A stretch of 64,000 nucleotides of DNA, taken from positions 496,001-560,000 of the forward strand of contig NW_022985562.1 in NCBI RefSeq assembly GCF_010093815.1. Direction: 5' to 3'. Shown in pieces: positions 61,721-64,000 of this stretch (its first letter is position 1; every line of letters begins with the position of its first letter). The notes under the pieces are model-generated. The model saw only the letters and a list, made by a program, of their open reading frames with translations. It did no database searches and was not told the DNA's origin. Origin of the DNA: Pseudovirgaria hyperparasitica (lineage: Eukaryota; Ascomycota; Dothideomycetes; Acrospermales; Acrospermaceae). A program made the position numbers and the translations under genes.

Positions 61721-64000
61721 TGTTTCAGAGGCTCGGTAGATGTCGTGGCGTGACCGATTAGCGTCTTCCTCAGACCTGTAACGATGTACTGGTGACTCTT
61801 GCTTCTTGATACTGGAGTGTATGATCTTTAAAAGGGCCGATTAGAACATGGTGACAACCTTGAATGGAACAATGAGATGAAACTGGGTTAGTGTGAAGAC
61901 GTGAAGCGTAGCGCTCGGACTTCGAAGACGAGTAGTCCAAGTTATCCATCTGCGAAATGGCAAAGAGGAGAAAACAAATGTGGTTCGAAACAGTGGATGA
62001 TCGGAATGCAAAGCGTGCTTTTACGGTGGCCTGATACCTTTTAGACCGGACAGTGACATGCATTGTCGAACCTTCGTTGAATCGGACCTACCGTTCAGTC
62101 GATCCATACTCTTAATGGTATATCGATACTTCATAAGGAAAATTTTCTTCATACCGTTGCCGCTTCAATGGACACAGAGGAGTGTGTAGCACCACGGTGC
62201 CTCAAGGAGATATTGTTTGACTAGCTCTCGACGCAGACGCTATCCTCAAATCATATATGGAATTACTGATTGTGGTTAGGGCTGTCGGAGACAGCAGCGT
62301 TACGATTGTCCTGTTATCTCTTGCCTCTTTGCCGCAGATACTGATACCCCAAGGCAGCCATCTGCTCTTGAGCATTTCTAGCAATGCTGAACACATCCTA
62401 TTGCGTTTCCCGAGCCCCTATGAGCCAAGCCGTAGAGCTGATAGAACTCACCTGTTGTCGCAGACGCTATGCAGTACCATCAGATAGAGCTCAATAGGAG
62501 TAAGGATCCCAGTTCTCAAACTTAGAGAGCAAGATACTCGTACGAAATCATCTATAAGAGCGATGTCGGCGTCACAATATTTCGAACACGAAGACTTTAG
62601 CAAGAATGTCCGGCCAGAATTCTCCAGGCATGAAGAAGGTCCCCGGTGCATGTTGATAGTGGTTGGCTAGCACCGTTCATAGCAACCGCAAGTCCAGCGA
62701 ATGCGGGCTAAAGCGTCAGTAGGCAGTAGAGCACACGGCGGTGATCGGATGCCGGCCGAGTATCATACTTTTCAACATGTATTCTGTTGCAAAATGATGA
62801 TTGAGTGCTGCGTATTGTCGCCAGGCGCAGAGCAGGCTGACTTATGTCGGCAGCGGGGTGTCGGCAAAAGACCATGTCTCCCTGATTATCGATCGCAGTA
62901 GTCATATTATCTCTTATAGCAATAAGAAATTTAGCCACATCGAGTTTCCAGGCTGTATCTAGAATACGATGCGCCTTGAAACGAGCCGAGCGCAAGCATC
63001 GTGAGAGGCGTGTGGTGTCGTGGGCATGTCGGCCGGGTCCGACAGTAGACACTACATAGGACGAGAATAGCGTCGCCGGCTAGGAATGCTGACAATGACG
63101 CAGATCTTGACGAATGCCATGCGCGATAGATCCAAGTGTAACGCGCGACCTGGGGCTATCTTCGTGGTTTTTGAGCTGCGTAGACAGGTCCTCAAGTTTC
63201 AACTTCCTCAGGAGTCAAGACAGTCTGTTTAGACTATTGGTTTAGTAAGATAAGACGTCTCCTAGAGCGAAGTGGAACTTTAGAAGCGAGAGTTCCGTAG
63301 TCGCGACATAAAGCGGTGCGTAGTAAGCGAATTGTATAGACAGAGCTATGATGAACATCATACAGTATATGTGGCGTTGAATGTGGCGGTGACGGCAGAA
63401 GCGGGTCTGGGCAGGCCCGCACCGTTCAGCCCTTTCTGTTCACAGCCAATCAGCACTCATCCCTTTATCATAAATGACAACAAACACATACACAAGGCAA
63501 GAAAAGACACCCCACTTCCCCACAATAAAAAGACGACCACTTCCGCCCCAAATGACGGCCGAGCAGTTTTATCATCAAAGCAACGGGGCGTGACGCACAG
63601 TGTAGAAGGAAAAGAAGACAAAAGGATCGAGTCCACGGCCGGGCCCGCTTTCACATCTCCTATTACTCCTCCCATCTGCCGTCCTCCGCCCTCCGTCTTC
63701 CGTTCCACGCGGCCCTCTAACACTCCCTGCAGTAGTAGCAGAACTTCCCGTCCCCTCCTACTAAATGCTACGTAGAAGGACTTTGGTCTAGCCAAACGGC
63801 CATTTCCATCCTCCACTAGACTATGGTGCGGCCATGGGTTAAGGCCTTATCATTGATGGCCATTATTCGTCCTGCCATGTCCGGATCTTCTGTCCTCGTG
63901 TCGGGTTCTTTCCAAATGATTATATGTCCTACCTGGGTCGCTGTTTCTTCCATTTTTATGCATTGTAGGGCTGTATCGACATCCACAATCACAATCACAT
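61721..64000. other. right end, no gene recognised
   Basis: Only short open frames are present and none resembles a known protein. An open minus-strand frame reaching the window edge (63998-63816) could belong to a gene beyond it. The A/T and G/C content is balanced, with no long repeats, so part of this may be degraded coding sequence. Confidence 0.4.

Noticed and set aside
63816-63998. Possible partial gene at the right edge (minus strand)
   Set aside because: An open frame of 60 codons without recognisable similarity, cut by the window end; not enough to call a gene.
1-64000. Retroelements or virus-derived genes
   Set aside because: No reverse transcriptase, integrase, capsid or polymerase motifs and no long terminal repeats were seen on either strand.

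Overview
The window is nuclear DNA of a filamentous ascomycete (Pezizomycotina). The evidence is short spliceosomal introns of about 48-70 nt with GT..AG ends and CTAAC-like branch points, single-copy ascomycete housekeeping genes, and fungus-specific families (CMT1/CAP59 mannosyltransferase, SUR7, 2EXR, DUF1769). The inactive-type PNG1 is typical of filamentous fungi. Long intergenic stretches packed with microsatellites and small MITE-like elements would fit a Dothideomycete, but that rank is a guess. No retroelement, rRNA, CRISPR array or convincing tRNA was seen.

Layout. 0.2-5 kb: DUF1769 protein (-), CMT1-like alpha-mannosyltransferase (+), 2EXR protein (-). 5-14 kb: CSE1 importin-alpha exporter (-, 8 exons), divergent from an intronless tuberin/TSC2 Rap/Rheb-GAP (+). 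14-22.4 kb: cytochrome b5-domain protein (-), a small predicted mitochondrial protein (+), an ERCC6L2-type Snf2 translocase (-, 5 exons) and an LRR-like protein with a Gly-Glu tail (+). 22.4-38.6 kb: a gene-poor region holding only a G1 cyclin (-) with a spliced 5' leader and UTP4 (+), separated by about 7.7 kb of simple-sequence-rich DNA. 38.6-56.7 kb: PNG1 (+), a SUR7-family protein (+), a GRDP/DUF1399 protein (+), a KHA1-type K+/H+ antiporter (+) and SLX4 (-). Minisatellites fill the gaps.

57-61.7 kb is the most unusual part. Three tandem minus-strand genes (called A, B and C here) share a signal peptide beginning MKLL, a TATA box, a 5' leader and an upstream block of about 300 bp, yet their mature proteins are almost unrelated. 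A ends in a lysine-rich amphipathic helix built from a 12-bp tandem repeat. B has a 17-bp minisatellite expanded in its 5' leader, interrupted by a 60-base assembly gap. C carries a 60-bp coding minisatellite giving an Asn/Gly-rich repeat. Two MITE-like elements sit in or beside the array. One has a natural empty-site counterpart inside the window and internal repeats that differ only by transitions (RIP-like). The array looks like a young, rapidly diversifying locus for small secreted proteins. From 61.7 kb to the end no gene is recognised.

The housekeeping genes are not an operon or a pathway cluster. They cover nuclear export, TORC1 control, DNA repair (ERCC6L2-like, SLX4), ribosome biogenesis, glycoprotein processing and membrane organisation. 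All gene models are by eye: intron borders come from splice consensus plus reading-frame continuity, and starts are the first sensible in-frame ATG.
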